From Thalassovita litoralis (lineage in GTDB: Bacteria > Pseudomonadota > Alphaproteobacteria > Rhodobacterales > Rhodobacteraceae): a DNA stretch of 64,000 nt. Below are positions 1 to 7,800 of the stretch, in pieces. The translations under genes and the position numbers were made by a program. Each line of letters opens with the position of its first letter. Position 1 is the first letter of the stretch. The DNA lies in contig NZ_FXTO01000001.1 of assembly GCF_900182725.1 (NCBI RefSeq), forward strand, positions 186,001 to 250,000, read 5' to 3'. A model generated the notes under the pieces. That model saw nothing but the letters and a program-made list of their open reading frames with translations. It was not told the DNA's origin and did not search any database.

Positions 1-120
1 GTTCTTGGGCGTGGGGATCATGATGGTGTCATAGAGAAGGCCCACGATGGGAAGGCGCGAATGCAGCCACTTCTCGGCGCCCGTTTTGGGCTCGTAATGA
101 TCGTGCGGAATGCCGGACAT
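1..120 (-). CDS. petB: cytochrome b of the bc1 complex, N-terminal part only
   Basis: The first 40 codons are seen and the rest runs off the left edge. The protein starts [18 protein letters not shown], the usual start of rhodobacterial cytochrome b, and continues toward the first helix. Cytochrome b is the membrane subunit of ubiquinol:cytochrome c oxidoreductase and carries two hemes and both quinone sites. The ATG lies 12 bases after the petA stop, so the two genes form the classic petABC (fbcFBC) operon read leftward. Confidence 0.93.
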   Translation of the reverse strand, partial: MSGIPHDHYEPKTGAEKWLHSRLPIVGLLYDTIMIPTPKN

Positions 121-132
121 GTGCGCGTTTCC

Positions 133-693
133 TTATCCCAGTTTGATCGTGGTTTCGTCTTCGAACGCCGCGACGGGAATGTCGAGGTTCCGAGGGGCGG
201 GGCCTTTGCGGATGCGACCGGCTTCGTCGTAGTGAGAGCCGTGGCAGGGGCAGAACCACCCGCCGAAATCACCCGCGCCGTTGCCGATTGGCACACAGCC
301 CAAGTGTGTACACACACCGATCATCACCAGCCATTCGCCAGCTTCGTCCAGCGTGCGGTTTTCATCCGATGCGTCGGCATCCGGCTTGTTCGCATTTTCC
401 GATTTCGGGTCGATCAGGTCGCCGATGGCGACGGAACGGCCCGCTGTGATTTCTTCCTCGGTCCGGCGACGAATGAAGACCGGCTTGCCCAGCCATTTCA
501 CGGTCAGCTGCGTGCCGACCTCGACGCCCGAAACGTCAACGCGAATCGAGGACAACGCCTGCACATCCGCGGAGGGGTTCATCTGATTAACAAGCGGCCA
601 AACTGCGGCACCCGTCGCCACGGCACCTGCGCCGGCGGTGGCGTAATACAGGAAATCCCTGCGGGTGCCTTCGTGATCTTCTGCGTGGGACAC
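133..693 (-). CDS. petA: ubiquinol-cytochrome c reductase Rieske iron-sulfur subunit
   Basis: This is the Rieske [2Fe-2S] protein of the bc1 complex, which passes electrons from ubiquinol to cytochrome c1 at the periplasmic face. It has a twin-arginine signal-anchor ([16 protein letters not shown]) followed by one membrane helix. Both cluster motifs are present, CTHLGC and [10 protein letters not shown] chose the GTG at 693 (protein starting [13 protein letters not shown], 186 residues) because GGAGA sits 7 bases upstream and the length matches Rhodobacter PetA (187-191). An ATG at 744 would add 17 residues without family support. It is first in the operon, with petB 12 bases downstream. Confidence 0.95.
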   Translation of the reverse strand: MSHAEDHEGTRRDFLYYATAGAGAVATGAAVWPLVNQMNPSADVQALSSIRVDVSGVEVGTQLTVKWLGKPVFIRRRTEEEITAGRSVAIGDLIDPKSENANKPDADASDENRTLDEAGEWLVMIGVCTHLGCVPIGNGAGDFGGWFCPCHGSHYDEAGRIRKGPAPRNLDIPVAAFEDETTIKLG

Positions 694-961
694 GAGGTTT
701 TCTCCATTCTTCGGCCGAAACCGGCCTATACGATGTGGGGCCACGGGTTGCGCAGCCTTTCCGTGGCGCTATTTAGCCGGGGATTTCCGCCCAGTCCAGC
801 AGACAATGCCGCGCAGGGGTGGCGGAAAAGCAACAGGTGCGAATCTGTCGCGCTTGTTCTGGTGTTTTTCGGGCCGTAAACTCGGTACACATTCACGTTT
901 TGAAAAGTGTGACGCGTTCGCGACTCGCTTTTCGCGTATCGCACCGCAAACGGACAGAACC

Positions 962-1618
962 ATGTTCAAGAAACTAATCCTCGCACTGGCAGCCTCCACC
1001 GCATTGGCTGCCCCGGCTGCCGCCGAAATCGAAATCAACCTGTATATGGGGACAGAAGCCCCCGACAGCAGCCGCATCAGCGGCACAGATGTTACCGCAG
1101 GCGCATTCGACACCACAATCGACTGGGAAGGCAAATCTGACGCGATGCCCCCCTATTATGGTGCCCGCGCAACGTGGTGGACCAATTCAAATATCGGTTG
1201 GGCTTTTGAATTCAGCCATAACAAGGCCTACGCCCCCGCTGCACAAATGGCCGCAGTCGGCTTTGACCGGATGGAATTCACCGATGGCCACAACATCCTG
1301 ACGCTGAACGTCATGAAACGTTGGCCCGGCGCATGGGGCAACAAGGTCACGCCCTATATCGGTGCGGGTTATGGTGCCGCGATTCCCCATGTCGATATCC
1401 GCCCTGTGGGTGGCGCACATACCTTTGGCTATCAGGTCACTGGCCCCGCCTATCGCCTGCTGGCCGGTGCCAGCTACAAAATCAACGACCGTTGGTCGGT
1501 TTACGGTGAATATCAGTTCACCCATTCCGACAACAAAGTTGATCTGGAAGGCAGCGGAACCTTGGAAACCAAGATCACCTCGAATGCCTTCAACTTCGGT
1601 GTTGGTATCCACTTCTGA
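962..1618 (+). CDS. outer-membrane beta-barrel protein, lipid A oxidase (LpxQ)-like
   Basis: A 218-residue exported protein. A Sec signal peptide (MFKKLILALAASTALAAPAAA) is followed by alternating beta strands with typical barrel turns, and the last residues, FGVGIHF, end in a terminal phenylalanine as expected for BAM-assembled porins. Similar Rhodobacterales proteins are usually annotated as LpxQ-like, after the rhizobial enzyme that oxidises lipid A glucosamine. I see no motif that proves enzymatic activity, so 'small OmpA/OmpW-like barrel' is the safe description. It is divergent from petA across about 270 bases and followed by a strong hairpin terminator. Confidence 0.75.
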   Translation: MFKKLILALAASTALAAPAAAEIEINLYMGTEAPDSSRISGTDVTAGAFDTTIDWEGKSDAMPPYYGARATWWTNSNIGWAFEFSHNKAYAPAAQMAAVGFDRMEFTDGHNILTLNVMKRWPGAWGNKVTPYIGAGYGAAIPHVDIRPVGGAHTFGYQVTGPAYRLLAGASYKINDRWSVYGEYQFTHSDNKVDLEGSGTLETKITSNAFNFGVGIHF

Positions 1619-1642
1619 TTCGGCAACACCAATGCCGTCCTC

Positions 1643-1684
1643 AAAAGGGCCAGATCGGAACCCCCGGTCTGGCCCTTTAATTTT
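1643..1684. terminator. bidirectional rho-independent terminator
   Basis: AAAGGGCCAGA and TCTGGCCCTTT form a long GC-rich stem with A-rich and T-rich flanks on both sides. It lies between the convergent barrel gene and the GST gene and can serve both. Confidence 0.85.
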
Positions 1685-1699
1685 GCCCTTCCCCCTCGC

Positions 1700-2302
1700 T
1701 CAGGCGGGGGCGGTCGCTTTCATACTCTCACGCTCGGAAAATACGGCATACCAATCGTCCAGCGCCCCACGGCCCGCACGCCAATTGCGGGCATCATGCC
1801 GGAAATCCAGATACCCCAGCGCACAGGCCACGGCGATTTGCCCCATGTTCAGCGGCCCATTCAGGGAATCCATCCAGCGGGTTTCCAAGGCATCCAACGC
1901 GCCTGAAACCTTGCCCCATTGCGCTTCGACCCAATCCTCGCTGACCAAATGATCCGGGCGCACCCGTCTTTCGTAGACCATCAGCACAGCCGCATCCATG
2001 ATCCCGTCAGCCGTCGCTTCCAGTGTCAGAATCTCCCACAGGGTATCGTCCGGGTACAGCCCGCCCTTGCCGCGATCATCCAGATAGCGGCAAATCACCC
2101 GGCTATCATACAGCGCCGGACCGTCATCGCGAATCAGGGCTGGTATCTTGCCCATCGGGTTTGCTGCGCGCACCTCGGGCGGGGTGGAAACCGGCGTCGT
2201 CATCACCGGCATCAATTCTACCTGATCAACCTGCCCGGTTTCATACATCAGCGCCATCACCTTACGCACAAAGGGCGAGGCCGAGGCGTATACGAGTTTC
2301 AT
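1700..2302 (-). CDS. glutathione S-transferase family protein
   Basis: A 200-residue GST. The N-terminal thioredoxin-like domain begins MKLVYASASPFVRKV, with the Ser-Pro-Phe active-site region. It also has the cis-proline glutathione-binding element (GKIPALI) and the conserved DSRVICRYLD, followed by the all-helical C-terminal half. It resembles the YibF/YfcF subgroup; the substrate is unknown. GGAGG lies just before the ATG. It is the last gene of the leftward run dapF-mtaB-PaiB-like-GST, separated by about 65 bases from its neighbour. Confidence 0.9.
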   Translation of the reverse strand: MKLVYASASPFVRKVMALMYETGQVDQVELMPVMTTPVSTPPEVRAANPMGKIPALIRDDGPALYDSRVICRYLDDRGKGGLYPDDTLWEILTLEATADGIMDAAVLMVYERRVRPDHLVSEDWVEAQWGKVSGALDALETRWMDSLNGPLNMGQIAVACALGYLDFRHDARNWRAGRGALDDWYAVFSERESMKATAPA

Positions 2303-2369
2303 GGAAAACCTCCCTATTGCTCCGCCACAAAGCTTAGGAGTGGCGCGTCCGCCTGTCCATCTTTGGTTC

Positions 2370-2993
2370 TTAATCCTGCATCGGGGGTGTGCGCATCAGA
2401 TCGGCCAATGCGGTCAGCTCTGCACCGATCCCACCCACAGCCACGGCTTCAGCCGCTGCCAGCCGCGCGGATTCGGGTTTGTTTTGCGCCAGCTTCCATG
2501 TTCCCTGCACATCGCTGATCGTCAAAACGCACGGCACGATCTGGCGCATCATACGCTCCAGCAGATCATCCGGCATCTTACCCATCTTCCAGATCGGTTT
2601 GGGGGCCAGTTGTTCCTCGAACCTGTCAGACAGTTTGTCTAACACCTCGCGCATCCTGTCCTGCGGCAGCAATTCGGCCATGCCGCTTAGATGAACGGCA
2701 ACGTAATTCCATGTCGGCACCTGATCTTCGGCCTGATACCAATCCGGCGAGATATAGGAATCCGGTCCAGACACCGCCAGTTTGACTGGCGCAGCCACCC
2801 GCAAACGCCGGGCAACTGGATTGCTTCGGACCAGATGGAACAGCGCCCTATCCCCCTCCAGAACAAAGGGGACATGGCTGATCAGGGGCATTCCATCCTC
2901 GTCCGCAACGGCCAGCACGCCAAAGCCACGGTTTGCCGCAAAGCGCAGGTTTTGATCTTCGGAAATGTAACGGAATGCGGGGTTCGGGTGCAT
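2370..2993 (-). CDS. FMN-binding negative transcriptional regulator, PaiB family
   Basis: A 207-residue protein starting MHPNPAFR, with the split-barrel flavin-binding fold typical of PaiB (GFGVLAVADEDG, ISHVPFVLE, and WNYVAVHLSG). In Bacillus, PaiB affects sporulation and protease genes, but most proteobacterial members are uncharacterised and may bind FMN or heme. AAAGGA precedes the ATG. It starts 27 bases after mtaB and is probably cotranscribed with it. Confidence 0.88.
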   Translation of the reverse strand: MHPNPAFRYISEDQNLRFAANRGFGVLAVADEDGMPLISHVPFVLEGDRALFHLVRSNPVARRLRVAAPVKLAVSGPDSYISPDWYQAEDQVPTWNYVAVHLSGMAELLPQDRMREVLDKLSDRFEEQLAPKPIWKMGKMPDDLLERMMRQIVPCVLTISDVQGTWKLAQNKPESARLAAAEAVAVGGIGAELTALADLMRTPPMQD

Positions 2994-3020
2994 GGTGATC
3001 CTTTCGCGGTTCCCCGCAGA

Positions 3021-4280
3021 TTACACCAGCAAATGCGCCCCGTCCCGCCCGGAAATTACGGCATCCACAATCGCACCTTCGGTTTGATCCGTGCCGAACT
3101 GCACCTCGGTGAACTGTTCCGTCCGCCCCATACGCGGATTTTCCATCAAAATCCGGTGGCCCTGCCCCACTTGCCCTGCAAGATGCAGATCAACCCGCCG
3201 CGCCCCCGCATCCCGCAGGGCGGCTGCCCGCACCTTGATTGCCCGGCCATCCACCTGCGGCATCCGCGCGGCAGGGGTGCCGGGGCGGGGGCTGTAGGGG
3301 AACACATGCAGCCATGTCAGTGGGCATTCTTCGACCAGTTTCAGCGAGTTTTCAAAATGCGCGTCCGTTTCCGTTGGGAATCCGGCAATAATATCCGCGC
3401 CAAAGGTCATGTTCGGGCGCAGCTTTAGCGCCTCCTCGCAGAACCGAATCGCATCGTCGCGCAGATGGCGGCGCTTCATCCGCTTCAGGATCAGATTATC
3501 GCCGTGCTGAAGCGACAAATGCAAATGCGGCATCAGGCGTGGTTCGGTGGCAATCGCCTGCATCAGGTTTTCGTCCACCTCGATCGAATCGATCGACGAA
3601 ATCCGCAACCGCGGCAAATCCGGCACCAGCTTCAGGATGCGCATCACCAGATCGCCCAGCTTTGGTTCCCCCGGCAGGTCCGCCCCCCACGAGGTCAGAT
3701 CAACCCCCGTCAGCACGACCTCGTTAAACCCCTTATCGACCAGCCGCTTGATCTGATCCACCACCACACCGGCAGGCACAGACCGCGAATTGCCCCGGCC
3801 ATAGGGAATGATGCAGAAGGTACAGCGGTGATCGCATCCATTCTGCACCTGAACATAGGCGCGGCTGCGCGTTCCGAATCCATCAATCAGATGCCCAGCG
3901 GTTTCAGTGACCGACATGATGTCATCCACCTGAACACGTTCGGTATCCCCAATGAAATTCGGCCCCATCGCAGCCCATGTTTCCGGCTGCATCTTTTCGG
4001 AATTGCCGATCACCACATCCACCTCGGCCATCGCGGCAAAGGTTTCCGGTTCAGTCTGCGCGGCGCAGCCGGTGACAATCAGCTTTGCCGTCGGGTTTTC
4101 ACGCCGCAGCTTACGAATCTCTTGCCGGGCTTTGCGCACAGCCTCGGAGGTGACAGCGCAGGTATTCACCACCACCGCGCCTTCGATCCCGGCCTGCGCC
4201 GCCAGATCGCGCATCGCCTCGGTCTCATATGCGTTCAGACGACAGCCCAGAGTCGCAAAAATCGGTGGTTTCGTTGTCAT
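3021..4280 (-). CDS. mtaB: tRNA t6A37 C2-methylthiotransferase MtaB
   Basis: A radical-SAM methylthiotransferase that converts t6A37 to ms2t6A37 in ANN-decoding tRNAs. Three N-terminal cysteines for the second 4Fe-4S cluster are visible (LGCRLNAYE, NTCAVT, VTGCAAQ), and the SAM cluster motif CDHRCTFC lies in the middle. The C-terminal part is TRAM-like. I set the start at 4280 (MTTKPPIFATLGC, 419 residues): its ATG overlaps the dapF stop in an ATGA junction, and the extra 22 residues upstream lie inside dapF. Translational coupling with dapF is likely. Confidence 0.95.
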   Translation of the reverse strand: MTTKPPIFATLGCRLNAYETEAMRDLAAQAGIEGAVVVNTCAVTSEAVRKARQEIRKLRRENPTAKLIVTGCAAQTEPETFAAMAEVDVVIGNSEKMQPETWAAMGPNFIGDTERVQVDDIMSVTETAGHLIDGFGTRSRAYVQVQNGCDHRCTFCIIPYGRGNSRSVPAGVVVDQIKRLVDKGFNEVVLTGVDLTSWGADLPGEPKLGDLVMRILKLVPDLPRLRISSIDSIEVDENLMQAIATEPRLMPHLHLSLQHGDNLILKRMKRRHLRDDAIRFCEEALKLRPNMTFGADIIAGFPTETDAHFENSLKLVEECPLTWLHVFPYSPRPGTPAARMPQVDGRAIKVRAAALRDAGARRVDLHLAGQVGQGHRILMENPRMGRTEQFTEVQFGTDQTEGAIVDAVISGRDGAHLLV

Positions 4281-5107
4281 AGCTGCGCCAGAAATTGCGG
4301 GGTCAGTTCCGCCGTAAAGACATGCATGGTTTCCCCGGTCATCCACACGCCATCGTCCCGCCAGTCAACCCACAGCGTTCCACCATCCAGATCAATCCGC
4401 ACCTTGCGCCCTGTCAGCCCGCGCCGCGCCGCCGCCACCGCCGTCGCACAAGAGGACGAGCCAGACGCCAGCGTGATGCCAACACCGCGTTCCCACACCC
4501 GCATCCGCAAATGATCCGGGCCAACAAGCTGGGCAAACTGCACATTGGTCCGTTGCGGGTAAAGCGGGTGATGCTCGATCTCTGCGCCCCGTGCGGCCAG
4601 ATCCACCGCCCCGACATCCCCCACGAAAAAGGTACAATGCGGATTGCCCATGCCGGTCGCCACAGGCGCCCCGTCAATCGGCAGCTCCAGTGTATCCATT
4701 TCATATGCCAGCGGAATTTCATCCCATCGCAATTGCGGCTGCCCCATATTGACCGAGGTCAGCCCGTTCCCCGCATCCACCGCATACAGATCCCCCCGAT
4801 CCGTGGTCAGATGCAGCCGGTCCTTGCCTGTCTCCTCGAACAGATAGCGGGCAATGCAGCGTGTCGCGTTCCCGCAGGCCGCCGATGTCGACCCATCCGC
4901 GTTATAGAACACCAAATGCGCGTCCCCGGTTCCGTTTTCGATCACGGCCAACTGGTCATAACCCACGCCCTTGTGCCGGTCCGCGATGGCGATCACCAGG
5001 GCCGAGGGCAGCGGAACAGGATTCGCGCGAGCGTCCACGACCACAAAGTCATTTCCCAACCCGTGCATTTTCATAAACGGCAAAGATGTCTGCGCAATAT
5101 TTTCCAT
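4277..5107 (-). CDS. dapF: diaminopimelate epimerase (second catalytic Cys replaced by Ser)
   Basis: A 276-residue DapF that interconverts LL- and meso-diaminopimelate for lysine and peptidoglycan. The N-terminal MHGLGNDFVVVDA, the Asn/Asp contacts (FYNADGS), the GNPH loop and the first active-site Cys (AACGNATRC) are all present. The second active-site region reads TLASGSSSCATAV. The family normally has ACGSGAC here, so the Cys that acts as the second acid/base is serine (codon TCT). Either a nearby Cys takes over, or the lineage uses Cys/Ser, or activity is altered. It begins the operon with mtaB. Confidence 0.93.
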   Translation of the reverse strand: MENIAQTSLPFMKMHGLGNDFVVVDARANPVPLPSALVIAIADRHKGVGYDQLAVIENGTGDAHLVFYNADGSTSAACGNATRCIARYLFEETGKDRLHLTTDRGDLYAVDAGNGLTSVNMGQPQLRWDEIPLAYEMDTLELPIDGAPVATGMGNPHCTFFVGDVGAVDLAARGAEIEHHPLYPQRTNVQFAQLVGPDHLRMRVWERGVGITLASGSSSCATAVAAARRGLTGRKVRIDLDGGTLWVDWRDDGVWMTGETMHVFTAELTPQFLAQL

Positions 5108-5301
5108 CGCGCCGATATACGCCCGTTCCGGGGCCGTTTCCAGCCTTTGACCCCAAGTTTATTGGGCTTTACGCCACGCCGCCAACGCCCACCACATGCC
5201 ATCCTGACAGGCCGTGATGAAAAGAATTTGAAAAACTTTGAAATTCTCTGCTTTTTTGGGTTGACCCTACCCCCGACTATTTCTAGAAGCGCCCCCACAG
5301 T

Positions 5302-5377
5302 GGGCCGTTAGCTCAGTTGGTAGAGCAACTGACTTTTAATCAGTGGGTCGCAGGTTCGAATCCTGCACGGCTCACCA
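5302..5377 (+). tRNA. tRNA-Lys (anticodon UUU)
   Basis: A 76-base cloverleaf: acceptor stem GGGCCGT/ACGGCTC with one G-U pair, D-arm TAGCTCAGTTGGTAGAGCA, anticodon loop CTTTTAA giving UUU, T-arm with GGTTCGAATCC, and an encoded CCA. Its 3' part is the integration site of the two elements to the right, and the gene is kept intact by the left att copy. Confidence 0.97.
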
Positions 5378-5380
5378 CTG
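5331..5380 (+). repeat. att copy 1 (attL, inside the tRNA-Lys gene)
   Basis: It runs from the anticodon stem (GACTTTTAATCAG) through the CCA end and ACT. It is identical over 49 bases to 15653-15701 and over 48 bases (5333-5380) to 17050-17097. It restores the complete tRNA, as expected for tyrosine-recombinase integration. Confidence 0.95.
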
Positions 5381-5425
5381 AAATCAATGACTTAGACGAT
5401 TTTCAATCAAAGCCACGTTTCGCGT

Positions 5426-5450
5426 GGCTACCACCGGGCTACCACCGATT
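5426..5450 (+). repeat. integrase arm-type site, left end of element 1
   Basis: Two tandem GGCTACCACC units followed by GATT. The same 25 bases recur at 15483-15507, with a partial copy at 15515-15534, at the other end of element 1. Paired repeats at about 50-170 bases from the att cores are what P4/lambda-type integrases bind with their N-terminal arm domain. Confidence 0.75.
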
Positions 5451-5735
5451 AAGATTTCGCGGTGAATCGGGCGGATAGAGGCGCTGGGCGAAAGGCGTGA
5501 TCCGGTGGGCGTGTTGGCATCATTCGTGATGTGGCCGCGCCTCAGGCTATCCGGGGCGGCGCTGGGTCTGGGGTGGTCATACATAGAATCTATCCCACCG
5601 CGCGCCCTCGGGGCGCAGACGGGGCACCCGTCGCGCAAAATTTGCCATTTTGGGCATTTCCTCGAATTGCGGGGGCGGAGGCGGGCAAAACCCCAAAAAC
5701 AGCTATGCTTAAAACGCAGGTCATTAAATTTTGCT

Positions 5736-5840
5736 GTAACTCTGTAACTTTGTTACCAATATATGTAAGTTATTGTTATTACTTACTTATTTACCTCTAT
5801 TTTGGTAACAGAAAAAGTTACAGAAAAATCGGGCTGTTAC
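5736..5840. repeat. left GTAAC/GTTAC pentamer cluster (iteron-like)
   Basis: Six pentamers within about 105 bases (5736, 5744, 5752, 5805, 5817, 5836) in an AT-rich stretch. The last part, GTTACAGAAAAATCGGGC plus TGTTAC, matches the complement of 14013-14036 at the other end of the element. AT-richness plus repeats is typical of replication origins; that role is inferred. Confidence 0.65.
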
Positions 5841-6029
5841 ACGTAAGTCTTTGATATTATTTAATTCGCACATTTTTTACGCAGAAAATGCAGATCGATA
5901 ATACCCCAGTTTTTGTGCATTTTCGCACCCAAAGCCAAGAAAAACGGGGCTTGGGCGGCAGTGTGTCAGTTGATCGGCAACCGCGATATTCTCATGGGGC
6001 AAGCCCTATGTTTGGTTCATTCTTGCACA

Positions 6030-6057
6030 GCCTAAACCAACGCCCCTTAGTTTAGGC
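6030..6057. promoter_or_regulatory. GCCTAAAC/GTTTAGGC inverted pair, left
   Basis: GCCTAAAC at 6030 and GTTTAGGC at 6050 form an 8-bp inverted repeat with a 12-base spacer. The same octamers flank the promoter region of the AlpA-like gene at 12701-12760, suggesting a shared DNA-binding protein. Confidence 0.5.
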
Positions 6058-6215
6058 TTCGCGTTTTGTTAAGTGATTGAAAACCCACACCCTCTGGCGC
6101 ACCGTATACATTCTAAACCACCAAAGGACCCGCGATTTGTTTAACGCTTGATCAAAGCGCGGCAGCGCGGACGCGCATATGAGAAGGTGGCCAAGCGCCC
6201 AAGCCGAACAACGCC

Positions 6216-6257
6216 ATTATGATCACGCTCAGCAATTCATGGGTGTGTGATCATAAT
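6216..6257. repeat. 11-bp perfect inverted repeat
   Basis: ATTATGATCAC (6216-6226) and GTGATCATAAT (6247-6257) with a 20-base spacer. It contains GATC twice. It has no U-tract, so it looks like an operator or cruciform rather than a terminator. Function unknown. Confidence 0.55.
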
Positions 6258-6303
6258 GCGGGCGACAAATGCCCATACAAAATGGGGCGTGGGGAAATGA
6301 AAA

Positions 6304-6322
6304 GCCCCGCGCTGGGCGGGGC
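6304..6322 (-). terminator. hairpin, probable second terminator of the leftward genes
   Basis: GCCCCGC/GCGGGGC stem whose minus-strand reading is followed by TTTT. It lies downstream of the 6466-7229 gene pair. Its loop contains one GCGCTGGGC motif copy. Confidence 0.5.
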
Positions 6323-6405
6323 TGTTGGTGCATCTGGCGGGCCGGAAACGATGGTTTCGTGGCCTTCATATGGCACCCTCAACCAAGGTGCAGGCTTCCA
6401 CCCAG

Positions 6406-6438
6406 AAAGACCCGGCTGGGGTTAGTAGCCGGGTCTTT
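6406..6438. terminator. bidirectional rho-independent terminator
   Basis: AAAGACCCGGCT and AGCCGGGTCTTT form a 12-bp perfect stem with U-tracts in both directions, 28 bases after the stop of the leftward Tat-protein gene. Confidence 0.8.
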
Positions 6439-6465
6439 GCGTTGATGTTTGATCTGATTCCCAAG

Positions 6466-6906
6466 CTATGCAGTGAAGGTGGGAACCCCGGTTTTGCCTG
6501 ACGCGGCTTTCCATATTGCGCCAATCAGCTTGTTAGGTATGGTCTCACATTGGCTTTGATATTCCTCGTGATCGGGGCGCAATACAGGGCCAGCCTCAGC
6601 CCAGAGAACATGGGCTAGCGCGGCAATACCCGCTGTGCTGGCCGGAACTATTTCCAACATTCTTTCCAAGGCTGCGTCTTTGCGATCCCACAGAGATTGC
6701 ATTGGCTCACCGTCCCAATCATCAAAATCAGCAAGGCGTAGCCATTCCGCGCTGGCGTGATGCCACTCGTGATAAAGCGGCATGATCGGGTCAACGGGTT
6801 CTGCCGACACCGGAAAGGCCAGCGCTACGCCAGAGGCGGGCAAGGCGGTTAGAAGGGTGCGGCGGGACAGGGGGCTTGCGGTGTTGCGGGGGCGTTCGTT
6901 TGTCAT
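6466..6906 (-). CDS. Tat-exported small protein of unknown function
   Basis: 146 residues. A twin-arginine signal (SRRTLLTALP then a hydrophobic stretch ending VSAEP) implies export in folded form to the periplasm. The mature part is acidic and Trp-rich (YHEWHHASAEWLRLADFDDW) with no catalytic motif I recognise. Comparable 'twin-arginine signal' proteins are frequent in small mobile elements of Rhodobacterales; function is unknown. Its ATG overlaps the stop of the upstream gene in an ATGA junction, and a strong terminator follows. Confidence 0.75.
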   Translation of the reverse strand: MTNERPRNTASPLSRRTLLTALPASGVALAFPVSAEPVDPIMPLYHEWHHASAEWLRLADFDDWDGEPMQSLWDRKDAALERMLEIVPASTAGIAALAHVLWAEAGPVLRPDHEEYQSQCETIPNKLIGAIWKAASGKTGVPTFTA

Positions 6907-7229
6907 GCTGCCACCCCGTTCGCTGCGTGATTAGCGGCCCGCAATTCACCCCGAAGCATATCAAGGCGGTGCCAGTCCGAACCGGAAAGCCGATCCTTGC
7001 ATTCAAGCGCCTGAATGTCCGAGCGGACTTCTGTAGCGGGGCGGGCGTTGGCATGGGCCTTGCGCTGGGCGGCACGATACGCGGCACGGCGTTTCAATTC
7101 CGCCCACGCATCAGACAGGGCTTCGGGGAACAGGCTGCGCAGGCGGGACGCGGGCAGGCGCAACACCCACAGTTGCTTGCGGGCAAGCTGCCAAGCAAAG
7201 CGGAACAGTTCGGCGCGGTCTATGGTCAT
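6903..7229 (-). CDS. small helical basic protein of unknown function
   Basis: 108 residues starting MTIDRAELFRFAWQLARK. It is strongly helical and basic, with a central Trp-containing helix (SDAWAELKRRAAYRAAQRK). I chose the ATG at 7229 because it follows a purine-rich AAAGGACAA and because the upstream extension would run through the operator region. It is translated with the Tat protein and divergent from the XRE operon, so it is probably under the same operator control. Role unknown. Confidence 0.7.
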   Translation of the reverse strand: MTIDRAELFRFAWQLARKQLWVLRLPASRLRSLFPEALSDAWAELKRRAAYRAAQRKAHANARPATEVRSDIQALECKDRLSGSDWHRLDMLRGELRAANHAANGVAA

Positions 7230-7257
7230 GTCTGTTGTCCTTTTGGGTATCTTTGTT

Positions 7258-7308
7258 ATACCTAGGGTATATAAAGCAACGCATAGGGCGTTACAATACC
7301 TGAGGTAT
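7258..7308. promoter_or_regulatory. twin palindromic operators in the divergent promoter
   Basis: ATACCTAGGGTAT at 7258-7270 and ATACCTGAGGTAT at 7296-7308 are near-perfect palindromes. They are embedded in a larger inverted repeat that includes TTTGTTATACC and GGTATAACAAA. They lie exactly between the start of the leftward pair (7229) and the XRE gene (7322), and are the obvious binding sites for that XRE regulator, which would control itself and the divergent unit. Confidence 0.75.
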
Positions 7309-7321
7309 AACAAAGTATCCA

Positions 7322-7573
7322 ATGGGTCTTAAAACTGTCGAACAATTGAGACAGGCAAGGGCGGCGCTGGGCTGGACCCAAGCCAAGGTTGCCGAAGCGG
7401 CAGGGGTATCCTTGCCAACAATCAAACGCCTTGAGAATGGAGCGGGCAATTTAGCAATCAGACTGGAAACCCTTACGAACCTTGAAACCGCGCTCAAATC
7501 TCAAGGCATCCAATTCCTTGAAAGCGGTGACGTAGCCACGGGGCCGGGGGTAGCGCTGAGGGTGCAGGAATGA
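7322..7573 (+). CDS. XRE-family helix-turn-helix regulator
   Basis: 83 residues with a single HTH_3 domain (LRQARAALGWTQAKVAEAAG then VSLPTIKRLENG), the classic Cro/CI fold. It has no additional sensing domain. Two palindromic operators sit directly upstream, and the start codon is only 14 bases from the second operator, so transcription may be leaderless or nearly so. The stop overlaps the next ATG (ATGA). Probably the lysogeny-type or antitoxin-type autoregulator of the operon. Confidence 0.88.
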   Translation: MGLKTVEQLRQARAALGWTQAKVAEAAGVSLPTIKRLENGAGNLAIRLETLTNLETALKSQGIQFLESGDVATGPGVALRVQE

Positions 7574-7800
7574 CGGAACGGGACGCGCTGGCGATTCACA
7601 ACGAACGAATGAAGCTGTTGGCGGGCTTTGTGAACGCTATCGGGCTGGGGCTTATCGGCTTTGCCATTTTGCGCCCGCTGACCGACAATATCGTAAACGG
7701 GGCTTCATGGGCGTTCTGGGGCTGGGCTATCGTCGGACTCGCAATGCACGGGCTTTCGCACTATATTATGGGCAATATCAGAAAGCAGGTGATGCAATGA
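7570..7800 (+). CDS. small two-helix membrane protein
   Basis: 76 residues. After a charged N-terminus (MTERDALAIHNERMK) come two hydrophobic helices (LLAGFVNAIGLGLIGFAIL and SWAFWGWAIVGLAMHGLSHY) separated by a short polar loop. There is no known domain. ATGA overlaps on both sides tie it to the XRE gene and to the 41-residue membrane peptide. It could be a toxin, superinfection-exclusion factor or holin-like protein; only the membrane location is supported by sequence. Confidence 0.75.
   Translation: MTERDALAIHNERMKLLAGFVNAIGLGLIGFAILRPLTDNIVNGASWAFWGWAIVGLAMHGLSHYIMGNIRKQVMQ

Larger units (their letters stand above)
5381..6465. other. 1.1-kb non-coding left end of element 1
   Basis: No convincing gene. 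It holds the arm-type site, an AT-rich block with GTAAC/GTTAC pentamers (5736-5840), a GCCTAAAC/GTTTAGGC pair (6030-6057), an 11-bp inverted repeat (6216-6257) and two hairpins (6304, 6406). An ORF on the minus strand at 5384-5638 has low-complexity sequence, runs through the arm site and is not accepted as a gene. This looks like a cis-acting replication and control region. Confidence 0.7.

Noticed and set aside
61-879. 272-codon plus-strand frame opposite petA
   Set aside because: It lies antisense to petA, which has complete Rieske motifs; the plus frame has no recognisable domain.
5384-5638. 84-codon minus-strand frame in the element's left end
   Set aside because: Low-complexity residues, runs across the integrase arm site, no Shine-Dalgarno, no recognisable domain.
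5736-5840. CRISPR-like repeats
   Set aside because: The repeated units are only 5-6 bases, irregularly spaced and in both orientations; no cas gene is nearby.
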